A DNA stretch of 64,000 bases from Nonomuraea jiangxiensis (GTDB lineage: Bacteria; Actinomycetota; Actinomycetes; Streptosporangiales; Streptosporangiaceae), in NCBI RefSeq assembly GCF_900099965.1, contig NZ_FNDJ01000023.1:1-64000 (forward strand), in the 5' to 3' direction. Position 1 is the stretch's first letter, and the number at the start of each line of letters is the position of its first letter. The translations under genes were made by a program, and so were the position numbers. Positions 52,091 through 61,211 of this stretch are shown piece after piece. The notes beneath the pieces are model-generated. The model was not told the origin of the DNA, did not search any database, and was given only the letters and a program-made list of their open reading frames with translations.

Positions 52091-52680
52091 GCCGCGGATC
52101 CCTTCTGGTTGAGCAGGCGCAGGCCGGTGACCACGCGTACCTGGAAGCTGAGGAAGGCGACGAGCTGCGACAACGTCACGATGCCCGTGGTGGTCCAGCC
52201 GGCCAGGGAAAGCGCGTCCAGAGCCTGCCTGCTCGCTTCCCGGGGGCGGAAGACGAGCAGGTGCGCATGCTCGAACGCGGCCGTGAGCCGAGCGCCGAGC
52301 GCGTCCGGATCGCTGACCCGGTAACGCAGCCCCTCGTCGCTTTCGGCGGCCAGCGGGCCGTCCGCCGGGTAGATCCCGTACGGTCCCGTGGTCCGGCCCT
52401 CCTTGATCTCGGTCTCGACGGCCGTGAGCAGGCCGGGCGCGAGCGCGGCCAGCCGATAGGCGTAGAAGGCCGCGACCCTGCCGTCCCGGTGCAGCCCGGT
52501 CACGAAGGCCGCGACCGCGTCCCGCTCGACGAGCGTGACCTCGCCCTCCGAGTCGGGCGAGAAGAGGGCGTCGAAGCTGCGCTGGGCGTGCTCACGGGCA
52601 CCGGGCCGCCGGTCGCGTAGCTGGTCGAGTGGGGATCCCGGCGTTATCCCTGCCAGGTGGTCGATGACATCGGTGATCAT
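52087..52680 (-). CDS. CMD-domain protein, Avi_7170 family
   Basis: The 197-aa protein opens MITDVIDHLAGITPGSPLDQ, then AVAAFVTGLHRDGRVAAFYA, AFEHAHLLVFRPREASRQAL, AGWTTTGIVTLSQLVAFLSF. It has the carboxymuconolactone-decarboxylase fold but no C-x-x-C, which is normal for this partner family. Overlaps both neighbours by 4 nt, so is co-translated with the monooxygenase and the peroxidase-like protein. Role in the pathway unknown. Confidence 0.8.
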   Translation of the reverse strand: MITDVIDHLAGITPGSPLDQLRDRRPGAREHAQRSFDALFSPDSEGEVTLVERDAVAAFVTGLHRDGRVAAFYAYRLAALAPGLLTAVETEIKEGRTTGPYGIYPADGPLAAESDEGLRYRVSDPDALGARLTAAFEHAHLLVFRPREASRQALDALSLAGWTTTGIVTLSQLVAFLSFQVRVVTGLRLLNQKGSAA

Positions 52681-53669
52681 GTCGAACTCAATTCGGTGGA
52701 GGGGAGCCAGCCGAGCGCAGGCGCGACCTCGGTCGCCAGCAGCTCGATCGAGCGGAGGATGAGCGGGTGCGGCGGATCGACCGAGTGCACCTGGAAGACC
52801 AGGTCGGTGACGTGTTCCAGCGTCGGGTCGGCACGCAGGCTCTCGATGACGTCCTGAGGGGTGCCCACGTGCACGTCGAAGGCGGCGATGCGGGTGTCGA
52901 GGTCGTTGTCGGGCAGCTCGAACGGCAGCCTGCCCCGGCCCAGCCCGAGCTCGGCGCAGCGCAACGCCTCCGCCCGGTTGTCGGCCACGAACGCGGTACG
53001 CGAGGCGACGATGCGCGGGACAGCGCCCGGCGGCAGGTTGTCGTAGTAGGCGTCCACGATCGGACGCTGGATGCCGGCCAGCGTCGCCTGCGGGTTGTCC
53101 GCGGGCCGCGGCTGGGTGCGCGACAGCATGAGCCCGTTCCCGGCCCGGCCCGCGCGGGCCCCGCCGGCCACCGAGAACGTCGCCTCCCAGATCCGCTCCA
53201 GCAGCCCGGGCGCGGGCGGGTAGAGCCGGTTACCGCCGCCGAGGTCCTCCCCGGACCAGGCGCGAACCAGCACCGCCAGATGTTCGGCGTAGACGGCCGA
53301 GCGGTCGGCGCTGTCGTGCCCGAACGGCGCGAACGACGACGGCGTCCCCCCGCTGCCCACGCCCACCTCCAGCCGCCCGCCGGTGAGCAGGTCGAGCACG
53401 GCGGCGTCCTCGGCCACCCGCACCGGGTGCTCCAGCGGCAGCGTGATGATGCCGGTGCCGAGCCGGATGCGGCTGGTCCTGGCCGCCACGTGGGCGAGGA
53501 ACACCAGCGGCGCGGGCAGCCCGCCCTCGACGCCGTCGAAGTGGTGTTGCGCCACCCACGCGGTGTCGAACCCGTACGCCTCCGCGTGAGCGATCTGCTC
53601 GGCCGCCAGCCGGTAGCGCTCGCCGGGCGTCACGTCGTCGAGCAGCCGGGTGAAGAAGCCGAGCCTCAT
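52677..53669 (-). CDS. LLM-class flavin monooxygenase, KPN_01858 family
   Basis: The 330-aa protein is a luciferase-like TIM barrel: MRLGFFTRLLDD start, AEAYGFDTAWVAQHHFDGVE, RIRLGTGIITLPLEHPVRVA, LDLLTGGRLEVGVGSGGTPS (FMN phosphate region) and VHVGTPQDVIESLRADP near the end. Uses reduced FMN and O2. The neighbours, two CMD proteins and an ABC importer, are the conserved companions of this family. A separate flavin reductase is not seen nearby. Confidence 0.87.
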   Translation of the reverse strand: MRLGFFTRLLDDVTPGERYRLAAEQIAHAEAYGFDTAWVAQHHFDGVEGGLPAPLVFLAHVAARTSRIRLGTGIITLPLEHPVRVAEDAAVLDLLTGGRLEVGVGSGGTPSSFAPFGHDSADRSAVYAEHLAVLVRAWSGEDLGGGNRLYPPAPGLLERIWEATFSVAGGARAGRAGNGLMLSRTQPRPADNPQATLAGIQRPIVDAYYDNLPPGAVPRIVASRTAFVADNRAEALRCAELGLGRGRLPFELPDNDLDTRIAAFDVHVGTPQDVIESLRADPTLEHVTDLVFQVHSVDPPHPLILRSIELLATEVAPALGWLPSTELSST

Positions 53670-55213
53670 CGCACCGGCTCCGGGATGGCGGCCAGCAGTT
53701 CCCTGGTGTACTCGTGCCGCGGCTCGGTGAAGACCTGCCGCGTTGTTCCCGATTCCACGATGCGTCCCCTGTTCATGACGGAGACGGTGTGCGAGATCTG
53801 CCGCACCACCGCCAAGTCGTGCGAGATGAAGAGATAGGTCAGCCCCAGGTCGCGCTGGAGCTGTTCGAGCAGGTCGAGGATCTGCGCCTGTACGGTGACG
53901 TCGAGGGCCGAGACCGCCTCGTCCAGCACGATCACCTCGGGCCCGGCCGCCAGCGCGCGGGCGATGGCCACCCGCTGCCGCTGCCCGCCCGACAGCTCGC
54001 GTGGCCTGCGCGTGAGCAGGTCCCTGGACAGCGCCACCCGGTCGAGCAGCTCGCCCACGCGGGCCCGGCGGGTGGCGCGGTCGCCCAGCCGGAAGTTGCG
54101 CAAGGGCTCCTCCACGATGTCGGCGATCGACTGCCGCGGGTCCAGCGACCCGTAGGGGTTCTGGTAGACGAGCTGCACGTGGCGGCGGAAACGGCGGTCG
54201 TCGGGAGCCCCGGCGATGCTCACCGTTCCCGACGTGGGCTCGGTGAAGCGCACCACCATGCGCGCGGTGGTGGTCTTGCCCGATCCGGACTCCCCGACCA
54301 GCGCGTGCGTGGTGCCGCGCGGCACCTCGAAAGAGGCGCCGTCCACGGCCAGGAACGAGCTCCGCCCGACCCTGAACTCCTTGACCAGGTCGCGCACCAC
54401 GATCGCGGGCTCGGCCGCGGCGGCGTCCTTGAACGGGCGCGCCGACAGGGCGGGGGCGTCGCCGAGCAGCCGCTTGGTGTACTCGGCGGCGGGTGCGGAC
54501 ATGACCTCCCTGGTCGTGCCCTGCTCCTCGACGCGGCCGTCCTTCATGACGACCAGGCGGTCGGAGCGGCTCGCGGCGACGCCGAGGTCATGGGTCACCA
54601 GCAACACCGCCGTGCCGAACTCAGCGCGCAGGTCGTCGACGAGGTCCAGGATGCGCCGCTGCACGGTGACGTCCAGGGCGCTGGTGGGCTCGTCGGCGAT
54701 GATGAGCCGGGGTTCGAGCGCGATCGCGATGGCGATGAGCACCCGCTGCCGCATGCCGCCGGACAGCTCGTGCGGGTACTGGCGGGCGCGGGCCTGCGGG
54801 TCGGGCAGGCCGACGCGGGCGAGCAGCTCGACGACCCGGCGCCGGATGGTCCCGCGGTCGCCGCGCTTGTGGATGCGCAGCACCTCGCCGATCTGGGCGC
54901 CGATGGTCTTGACCGGGTCGAGCGAGTTGGACGGGTCCTGTGGGATCAGGCCGATCTGCGCACCGCGTACGGACTCCATCCGGCGTGCGGACCAGGTGGC
55001 CAGGTCGTTCTCGCCGAGCAGGATCTGACCCGCGTCGAGCGAGGCGTTCCGCGGCAGCAGGCCGATGATCGCGTGGGCGGTCGTGGTCTTGCCCGACCCG
55101 GATTCGCCGACGACGGCGACGACCTCGCCCGGCTCGACCGTGAAGGAGATGCCCTCGACCGCCCGGCGGCCGTCGTAGGAGACCGCGATGTCACGGACGT
55201 CGAGCAGGCTCAC
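53666..55213 (-). CDS. Duplicated ABC ATPase of an oligopeptide/nickel-type importer
   Basis: The 515-aa protein is two fused ATPases. Half 1 has GESGSGKTTTAHAIIGLLPR, SGGMRQRVLIAIAIALEPRL and IADEPTSALDVT; half 2 has GESGSGKTTTARMVVRFTEP, LSGGQRQRVAIARALAAGPE and VLDEAVSALDVT. Walker A, signature and Walker B are intact in both (the second Walker B has Glu-Ala for Glu-Pro). Couples ATP hydrolysis to the two permeases encoded upstream. The GTG start at 55213 follows AAGGAGG and lies just after a 41-bp tandem duplication. Confidence 0.92.
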   Translation of the reverse strand: MSLLDVRDIAVSYDGRRAVEGISFTVEPGEVVAVVGESGSGKTTTAHAIIGLLPRNASLDAGQILLGENDLATWSARRMESVRGAQIGLIPQDPSNSLDPVKTIGAQIGEVLRIHKRGDRGTIRRRVVELLARVGLPDPQARARQYPHELSGGMRQRVLIAIAIALEPRLIIADEPTSALDVTVQRRILDLVDDLRAEFGTAVLLVTHDLGVAASRSDRLVVMKDGRVEEQGTTREVMSAPAAEYTKRLLGDAPALSARPFKDAAAAEPAIVVRDLVKEFRVGRSSFLAVDGASFEVPRGTTHALVGESGSGKTTTARMVVRFTEPTSGTVSIAGAPDDRRFRRHVQLVYQNPYGSLDPRQSIADIVEEPLRNFRLGDRATRRARVGELLDRVALSRDLLTRRPRELSGGQRQRVAIARALAAGPEVIVLDEAVSALDVTVQAQILDLLEQLQRDLGLTYLFISHDLAVVRQISHTVSVMNRGRIVESGTTRQVFTEPRHEYTRELLAAIPEPVR

Positions 55214-55276
55214 AGGCCCTCCTTGGCGATCGGGCGGACGTCGAGCGGGCTCACGGGCCCTCCTTAGCGATCGAGC
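55195..55276. repeat. 41-bp tandem duplication at a gene junction
   Basis: 55195-55235 and 55236-55276 match at 37 of 41 positions. Each unit contains AAGGAGGGCC(C/T)GTGAGCC on the minus strand, the ribosome binding site and GTG start of the ATPase. The upstream copy's GTG overlaps the permease stop (GTGA) but opens only a 14-codon frame (MSPLDVRPIAKEGL). Confidence 0.85.
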
Positions 55277-56039
55277 GGCTGATGCGGCTGGCGGCCAGGA
55301 CCACGGCGACCACCACGGCGCCGGGCAACGTGGTCAGCCACCACGACGTCGCCAGGTAGTTGCGGCCCTCCGCGATGAGCAGGCCCCACTCCGGCGTGGG
55401 CGGTTCGGCGCCGTAGCCGAGGAAGCCGAGCGTCGAGATGGCCAGGATGGCCACCCCGAACTGCAGCGCGGCCAGCGCGATCACAGGGCCGAGCGAGTTC
55501 GGCAACACGTGCCGCCACAACACCACCGGGAAGCGGCCGCCGCTGCCGAACGCGGCCTCCACGTAATCGGTACGCCGCACCCGGACCACCTCCGAGCGGG
55601 ACAGCCGGACGAACGCCGCCACCGACCCGATGCCCACCGCGATCGCCACGTTCACCGTGCCAGGACCGAGCAGGATGATCACGGTCAGCGCCAGCAGCAG
55701 GCCGGGCACCGACAGCAGCACGTCCACGACCCGCATGACCACCGCGTCCAGCACGCCGCCGGCGGAACCGGCCAGCAGCCCGAGCAGCGTGCCGAGCACC
55801 AGGCCCACCGCGACGGCCACGAACGCGCCGGACAACGAGTGCACGGCGCCGTGCACGACCCGCGCGAACATGTCGCGCCCGACGGCGTCGGTACCGAACA
55901 GGTGCTCCGCGCCGGGCGCCTGGAGCTTCTCTGCGGGTACGCCGGCGATCGGGTCGTAGCCGGTGAACACGCCCGGCACCACCGCCCACAGCAGCACGAG
56001 GACGATCACCAGCCAGGAGAGGATCAGCCCGCCCTTCAC
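55251..56039 (-). CDS. ABC permease, DppC type
   Basis: The 262-aa protein uses a GTG start overlapping the previous stop. Helix 1 is LILSWLVIVLVLLWAVVPGV, then the conserved HLFGTDAVGRDMFARVVHGA of DppC/OppC subunits, five further helices, and the EAA loop YVEAAFGSGGRFPVVLWRHV with LPNSLGPVIA. LGFLGYGAEPPTPEWGLLIA is the typical late DppC motif. Forms the pore with the DppB-type partner. Confidence 0.9.
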   Translation of the reverse strand: MKGGLILSWLVIVLVLLWAVVPGVFTGYDPIAGVPAEKLQAPGAEHLFGTDAVGRDMFARVVHGAVHSLSGAFVAVAVGLVLGTLLGLLAGSAGGVLDAVVMRVVDVLLSVPGLLLALTVIILLGPGTVNVAIAVGIGSVAAFVRLSRSEVVRVRRTDYVEAAFGSGGRFPVVLWRHVLPNSLGPVIALAALQFGVAILAISTLGFLGYGAEPPTPEWGLLIAEGRNYLATSWWLTTLPGAVVVAVVLAASRISRSIAKEGP

Positions 56040-56968
56040 GACGCCGCCTTCAGCCGCGGGTCCAGCACCGGGAACAGCACGTCCACCACCAGGTTGACCA
56101 GCACGAACACCGCGGCGGCGAGCACCACGACGGCCAGCATCACCGGGGTGTCCTGCGCGTTGACGGCCTGCTCGGTCAGCCGCCCGATGCCGCCCCGGCC
56201 GAAGACCGTCTCGGTGACGACCGAGCCCGCGATCAGCTCGCCGAACGTCAGCCCCGCCACGGTCATCGCCGGCAGCACGGCGTTGCGGGCCACGTGCCGC
56301 CACAGGATCCACCACCGGGTGGCGCCCTTGGCCGCGATCACCGGCACGAACGGCTGGGCGTACACCTGGTCGATACCGCGCGCCAGCACCTGCGCGATGG
56401 GCGCCGAGATCGGCACGGCCAGCGTCAGCACGGGCAGGATGAGCTGCTGCAGTTCGCCGCCCCCGATGACCGGCACCAGCCTCAGCCGGAACGAGAAGAC
56501 CTGGATGAGCAGGATCCCCAGCCAGAACGCCGGGACCGAGATGAACAGCGACGGCACCGACAGCAGCGCGCCCCTGAGCCAGGAGGTCCTGGAGTAGCTC
56601 GCCGCGAACGCGATCAGCACGGCGATCAGCACCGCGAGCACGAAGGCGGCCGAGGCCAGCTTGGCCGTCTCTGGCAGAGCCTCGGCCAGCCGCTCGACCA
56701 CGGGGCTGCCGGTGTCGATGGAGTAGCCGAAACTGCCGGTCAGAAAGCCGAGCAGGGTGTTCAGGTAGTCCAGGAGCGGCGGGTCGCCGGCTCCGTAGTA
56801 CGCCCGGATCTCGGCGATCTGCTGTGGTGACAGGCCGAGCTCCGGGTTCTGGAACTTGATCAGGATCGAGTCGCCGGGCAGGAGTTGCAGGAGCACGTAG
56901 CTCGCCGTGAAGGCGGCCCACAGCACCAGCGCCGCCTGCCCGACCCTCGACAGCAGGTATCTCGTCAC
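56036..56968 (-). CDS. ABC permease, DppB type
   Basis: About 310 aa from GTG 56968 (VTRYLLSRVGQAALVLWAAF), overlapping the substrate-binding-protein stop by 4 nt. Typical DppB features: LLPGDSILIKFQNPELGLSP, DTGSPVVERLAEALPETAKL, SYSRTSWLRGALLSVPSLFI and the EAA loop FVPVIAAKGATRWWILWRHV, ARNAVLPAMTVAGLTFGELI. Six hydrophobic helices. Confidence 0.9.
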   Translation of the reverse strand: MTRYLLSRVGQAALVLWAAFTASYVLLQLLPGDSILIKFQNPELGLSPQQIAEIRAYYGAGDPPLLDYLNTLLGFLTGSFGYSIDTGSPVVERLAEALPETAKLASAAFVLAVLIAVLIAFAASYSRTSWLRGALLSVPSLFISVPAFWLGILLIQVFSFRLRLVPVIGGGELQQLILPVLTLAVPISAPIAQVLARGIDQVYAQPFVPVIAAKGATRWWILWRHVARNAVLPAMTVAGLTFGELIAGSVVTETVFGRGGIGRLTEQAVNAQDTPVMLAVVVLAAAVFVLVNLVVDVLFPVLDPRLKAAS

Positions 56969-58584
56969 TGGCCGGACTTCCACACCGAGTAGAACCACGG
57001 CCGGGCGACCGCCTCGAAGGCCACGCCCTGGACGTACGGGGCGCCGCCGTACACCTGGGGCTCCTCGAACAGCGGGATCGCGTAGCCCTGGTCGATCACG
57101 TAGCGCTGGATCTCGGCGACCTTGGCGTTGCGCTTGGTGGTGTCCGGCTCGGCCGACTCCTCCTCCAGGAGCCGGTCCAGCTTCTTGTCGTCGGAGAGGA
57201 TGACGTCCCGATTCTGGCTGTGGAAGTGGCTCTTGATCACGTCCTGGTCGGCGCGGCCGACCATGCTGTGCGTGAGGGGGGTCTTCTCGGCGTCCTTGAT
57301 GTCCACGGCCTGGGTGCCGGAGTCCGCGGGGCGGATCTCCAGCTTCACGCCGAGCTTGGCCCACTGCTGGCCGATCAGTTCGAGCGTCTGCTTCGACAGC
57401 GGCTGCGGGCCGGAGACGAAGACGCCGAGCTGCAGCTTCTTGCCGTCCTTCTCGCGGATGCCGTCGGCGCCCTTGACCCAGCCCGCCTGGTCGAGCAGCG
57501 CGTTGGCCTTGTCCGGGTCGTAGGCCAGCTCCTTGGACAGGTCCACGTAGCCCTGCGCGAGGTGGCTGAGCACGGAGGTGGCGAGCGGGTAGCCGGCGGT
57601 AAAGAGGGTGTCGACGACCTCCTTGGCGTTCGTGCCCGCCTGCAGCGCCTTGCGGACGTCGAGGTCCTTCAGGATGCTGTTGGTCGGCCGCAGGTAGAGG
57701 CCGTTGTTCACGCCTCTCGTCGGCTCGGCGTAGATCGTGAACCCGGCGTCCTTGACGGTCTTCTCGTCGTACGCCTGGACATAGCGGACGAAGTCGGCCT
57801 GGCCGGAGATCAGCGCGCCGACGCGGACGTTGTCCTCCGGTGTGACGATGATCTTGATTTCGTCCAGGTATGCCCGGCCCTGGTGCTTGGACGACGGCGG
57901 GGCCCAGTTGTAGTCCTTACGCACGGCCAGGTCCACCTCCTTGTCGACGACCTGGTTCTTCAGCGTGAACGGGCCGGAGCCGACGATGTTCTTGAGCTGG
58001 CACTGCTGCTCGTACGGCAGCGAGATCGTCTTCTTGGACACCAGCCCGGCCCCGATGACGGACGTGCCCTGCAGGAAGCCGGGGGAGGGCTGCTTGAAGT
58101 GGAACTTCACGGTCAGCGGGTCGACGACCTCGCTACGGTCGTAGTTGTTGACGAACTCGGCGACGGGCAGCTTGAGGTCGGCGTCGCCCAGGCCGTACAC
58201 GTCGAAGTTGGCCGCCACGGCGGAGGCGTCGAGCGCGCTGCCGTCGCTGAAGGTGACGCCCTCGCGCAGGTGGAAGGTGTATTCCGTGGCGTCCGCGTTG
58301 ACCTCCCACTTCGTGGCGATCCACGGCTCGATCTCCAGCGTCTCCGGGTTCTGCCAGGTCAGCTTGTCGGTGAGCTGGTTGAGGATGCCGCCGTTGGGAT
58401 AGAAGCCGGCGGCCGGCAGGTAGAGGCAGGTCGGGGGCTGGTGCTCTAGGTAGGTCAGCGTGCCGCCGTAGACCGGCTTGCCGTCGCCTCGCGCCGTTCC
58501 GGCAGCTCCACCGCCGCCACAGGCGCCGAGAAGACCCACGACGGTGAGCATGACGGCGGCGAACAGCGGCCTGGATGAGGACAT
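56965..58584 (-). CDS. ABC substrate-binding lipoprotein, KPN_01854 family (SBP_bac_5 fold)
   Basis: About 539 aa from ATG 58584. Lipoprotein signal MSSSRPLFAAVMLTVVGLLG-AC with the lipidated Cys at residue 22. The mature part follows the oligopeptide-binding fold: GGTLTYLEHQPPTCLYLPAA, TEYTFHLREGVTFSDGSALD, VAANFDVYGLGDA, RKALQAGTNAKEVVDTLFTA. First gene of a seven-gene operon. The ligand is probably an opine-, peptide- or sulfur-containing compound later attacked by the flavin monooxygenase. Confidence 0.9.
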   Translation of the reverse strand: MSSSRPLFAAVMLTVVGLLGACGGGGAAGTARGDGKPVYGGTLTYLEHQPPTCLYLPAAGFYPNGGILNQLTDKLTWQNPETLEIEPWIATKWEVNADATEYTFHLREGVTFSDGSALDASAVAANFDVYGLGDADLKLPVAEFVNNYDRSEVVDPLTVKFHFKQPSPGFLQGTSVIGAGLVSKKTISLPYEQQCQLKNIVGSGPFTLKNQVVDKEVDLAVRKDYNWAPPSSKHQGRAYLDEIKIIVTPEDNVRVGALISGQADFVRYVQAYDEKTVKDAGFTIYAEPTRGVNNGLYLRPTNSILKDLDVRKALQAGTNAKEVVDTLFTAGYPLATSVLSHLAQGYVDLSKELAYDPDKANALLDQAGWVKGADGIREKDGKKLQLGVFVSGPQPLSKQTLELIGQQWAKLGVKLEIRPADSGTQAVDIKDAEKTPLTHSMVGRADQDVIKSHFHSQNRDVILSDDKKLDRLLEEESAEPDTTKRNAKVAEIQRYVIDQGYAIPLFEEPQVYGGAPYVQGVAFEAVARPWFYSVWKSGQ

Positions 58585-58683
58585 GGGGGAACTGCCTTTC
58601 CATGAACAAGCGTGATCCACTAAAGCCAGCATAACCTACCTAAATAGTGGGATACCAGTGGCCGGGCCGGCCGACTTGCCGGG

Positions 58684-59040
58684 CGGCGGCCGTACGAGCC
58701 GTCGGGCGGCATGCAGCAGCGTGCCGCCCTCACCCGCGCGCTCGCGCCCGACCCCGCGATCCTGCTCATGGACGAGCCGTTCGCCGCGCTGAACGCGCTC
58801 ACCAGGGCGCGCCCGCAGGAGGAGATCCGAAGCATCTGGCAGGCCACGGGCAAGACCGTGCTGTTCGTCACGCACAGCGTGGACGAGGCCGCCGTCTACC
58901 TCGGCACCCGCCTGCTGGTGATGAGCCGCCGCCCCGGCCGCGTGGTGCTCGACCGCTCCTCAGAGCTGCCGTACTCGCCCGACCCGCTGTCCGCCGGCCC
59001 GTGCCGGGCGGTGGCACCTGGTCGCCTCAGGCCGACTGAG
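58684..59040 (+). pseudogene. ABC ATPase remnant (SsuB/TauB type)
   Basis: The frame starts at the signature motif YEPSGGMQQRAALTRALAPD, Walker B LLMDEPFAALNALTRARPQE, H-loop TVLFVTHSVDEAAVYLGTRL, VMSRRPGRVV. Walker A and the first half are missing. This matches the last half of sulfonate/nitrate-type importer ATPases. It begins abruptly at about 58684. Confidence 0.75.
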
Positions 59041-59229
59041 GGATGGCGAACAGGTGCAGGAAGGTGCCCAGCAGTTCGCGGCGCCCGGTACCTGCCATGG
59101 CCGAACAGGCCAGGGCGAATGACCAGGTCCAGGCGTTGCCGCGAGCCTTCACGCGCAGCCCGCGCGTAGTCGTCTTCGTCGTCACCGCCGCATTCGGAAG
59201 GAGCGGTTCGTCGGCCGGTGATGTGAGCC

Positions 59230-59345
59230 GGGTGCCCGACGTGTTCGTGGCCGGCTGCGCCGGCGCTTCTGCTGCCGTACGGCCGTCTCGCCGACAAGGC
59301 CGGCCGCAAGCGGATCGTTCCTTGGAGCGTGCAGCGCTCGCTTTG
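59230..59345 (+). pseudogene. MFS transporter scrap
   Basis: One frame gives LLLPYGRLADKAGRKRIVPW, the loop 2-3 motif A of major facilitator transporters, without further helices. The rest of 59041-59386 has no gene. Confidence 0.35.
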
Positions 59346-59386
59346 CAGTCCATCACCGCCTCGTGACTCGACCAGCGGAGAACCAT

Positions 59387-59480
59387 ATGTCGTCATCAGC
59401 CAGCAGCAAGACCGTCCTCGTCTCAGGAGCGACCGGTGACACCGGGCGGGCGGCCGTCCGGGAGTCCCTGACTCTCGGGC
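59387..59480 (+). pseudogene. 5' scrap of an NAD(P)-binding reductase
   Basis: ATG 59387 opens MSSSASSKTVLVSGATGDTG, RAAVRESLTLGL, a Rossmann start of the NmrA/SDR kind, cut off after about 30 codons. The following sequence to 59750 has no gene. A Tn3-end-like sequence lies at 59537-59574. Confidence 0.5.
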
Positions 59481-59754
59481 TCAGAGGTCGGCGAACCGTG
59501 AGTCCACCAGCCCCTCGTGCCGTGACACCTACATGGGGGGCAGCCCAAGTACGGGAGAAAGGGGCAGTGGGCTGCTGAACTGCTGGTCAGAGGGGGTGTT
59601 CCTCGGATGGTGTGACCCTGCGCTTTGGTTGATTGCGGTTCGGTGAACAAGGCGTCCGGTGGAGTTGATCGTCGCTACGGTTTCGGCGTCTGGACGCCGG
59701 AAGCGAGGCAAGGGACGGCCTTGGGATGACGTGGATCAAGCGGACCGCCTACCC

Positions 59755-61211
59755 CTGCCGGCTTCGCCGCCCACCTCAAGGACGCTCACCTGAGCGCGGC
59801 CGCGCACCTGGACGCCGGCTACCTCGACAACGCCGACCTGGTCATCGACGAAGCTGGCGTGCCCACCCTCAAGCGCCGCCGCGGCAAGGGCACCGACGCC
59901 GAGGCCGAACGGCTGGCGGCCGAGATCGAGCGGCGCATGCCCGAACGCTCGCTGCTGTCGATCGTCGCGCGCACCGCCCACTGGCTCACCTGGTATCGCC
60001 ACTTCGGCCCGGCCTCCGGCTCCGACCCCAAGATCAAGAATAAGCTGGGGCGGTACTCGCTGGCGGTGTTCACCGGCGGGATCAACATCGGCCCGTACAA
60101 GGCGGCCAAGCACATCGCCGGCGTCACCGCCCGCGAGCTGTCCATGGTCCGCAACCGGCACATCACCCTGAAGAAGCTGAACGCCGCGATCGCCGATGTC
60201 GTCAATGCCTTCGCCGAGCTGGACGTGGTCAAAGCCTGGGGGGACGGCAGCACGGTGGCCGCCGCCGGCACCCAGGTGGACACCTACATCGATAATCTCC
60301 TGGCCGAGACCAGCATCCGGTACGGAGGATTCGGCGGCATCGCCTACCACTACATCTCCGACACCTACGTGGCGCTGTTCTCCCGGTTCATTCCGTGCGG
60401 GGTGTGGGAGGCGGTGCACCTGATCGAGGGTCTGCTGGCCAACACCTCCGACATCCAGCCCTCCACGGTGCACGCCGACACCCAGGGCCAGAACTTCGAC
60501 GCCTTCGCCCTGGCCACGTTGTTCGGGTTCGACCTGATGCCGCGCATCCGCAACTTCAAGGACCTGATCTTCTTCTGTGCCTCGGAGAAGATCGCCTATC
60601 CGCATATCGACCAGCTGTTCGGCGAGAGCGGCCGCAACGTCATCGACTGGAAGCTGATCGACAAGCACTGGGTCGACCTGATGCAGGTGGCGATCTCCAT
60701 CAGCGAGGGCCAGCTGAGCTCAGCCACGCTAATGCGGCGGCTGCGGTCCAACTCCCGCAAGAACCGCATCTACAAGGCCTTCCGGGAGGTCGGCCGCAGC
60801 GTCCGTACCGTCGCCCTGCTGCGGTATCTGGCCGACCCGGCGCTGCGGACCCGGGTCACCGCGGCGACCAACAAGGTCGAGTCCTACAACGGGTTCTCCA
60901 AGTGGCTCGGCTTCGGCGGGGTGCTGGCCGACAACGACCCCGAAGAGCAGGAGAAACTGATCAAGTTCAACACGCTGTTGGCCAACCTGGTCGTCTTCCA
61001 CAACACCCTGGACATCTCCGACATCGTGCGGCAGCTCGTCGCCGAGGGCTGGGAGATCACCGCCGACCAGCTCGGCCAGATCGCCCCCTACCTGCGGGCC
61101 CACATCAGCCGCTTCGGCGCGTACGCCACCGACGAGCTCCGTCATCGGCCAGATCCGTTCGACCCCCTACTCAAAGAGGTCGACTTCACCGACGTCGAGC
61201 TGGCCGCCTGA
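59755..61211 (+). pseudogene. Tn3-family transposase, C-terminal half
   Basis: About 480 codons remain: SLLSIVARTAHWLTWYRHFG, ELSMVRNRHITLKKLNAAIA, WGDGSTVAAAGTQVDTYIDN (catalytic Asp), TVHADTQGQNFDAFALATLF (second Asp), NKVESYNGFSKWLGFGGVLA (catalytic Glu), NTLDISDIVRQLVAEGWEIT. Full Tn3 transposases are around 950-1000 aa, so the N-terminal half is gone. The end overlaps the 3' end of the convergent phosphatase gene by 45 nt. The catalytic triad survives, but activity is unlikely without the end-binding domain. Confidence 0.85.

Noticed and set aside
57220..58449. Plus-strand 409-codon frame antisense to the substrate-binding protein
   Set aside because: Leu/Val/Asp-rich antisense artefact; the opposite strand encodes a complete lipoprotein family member.
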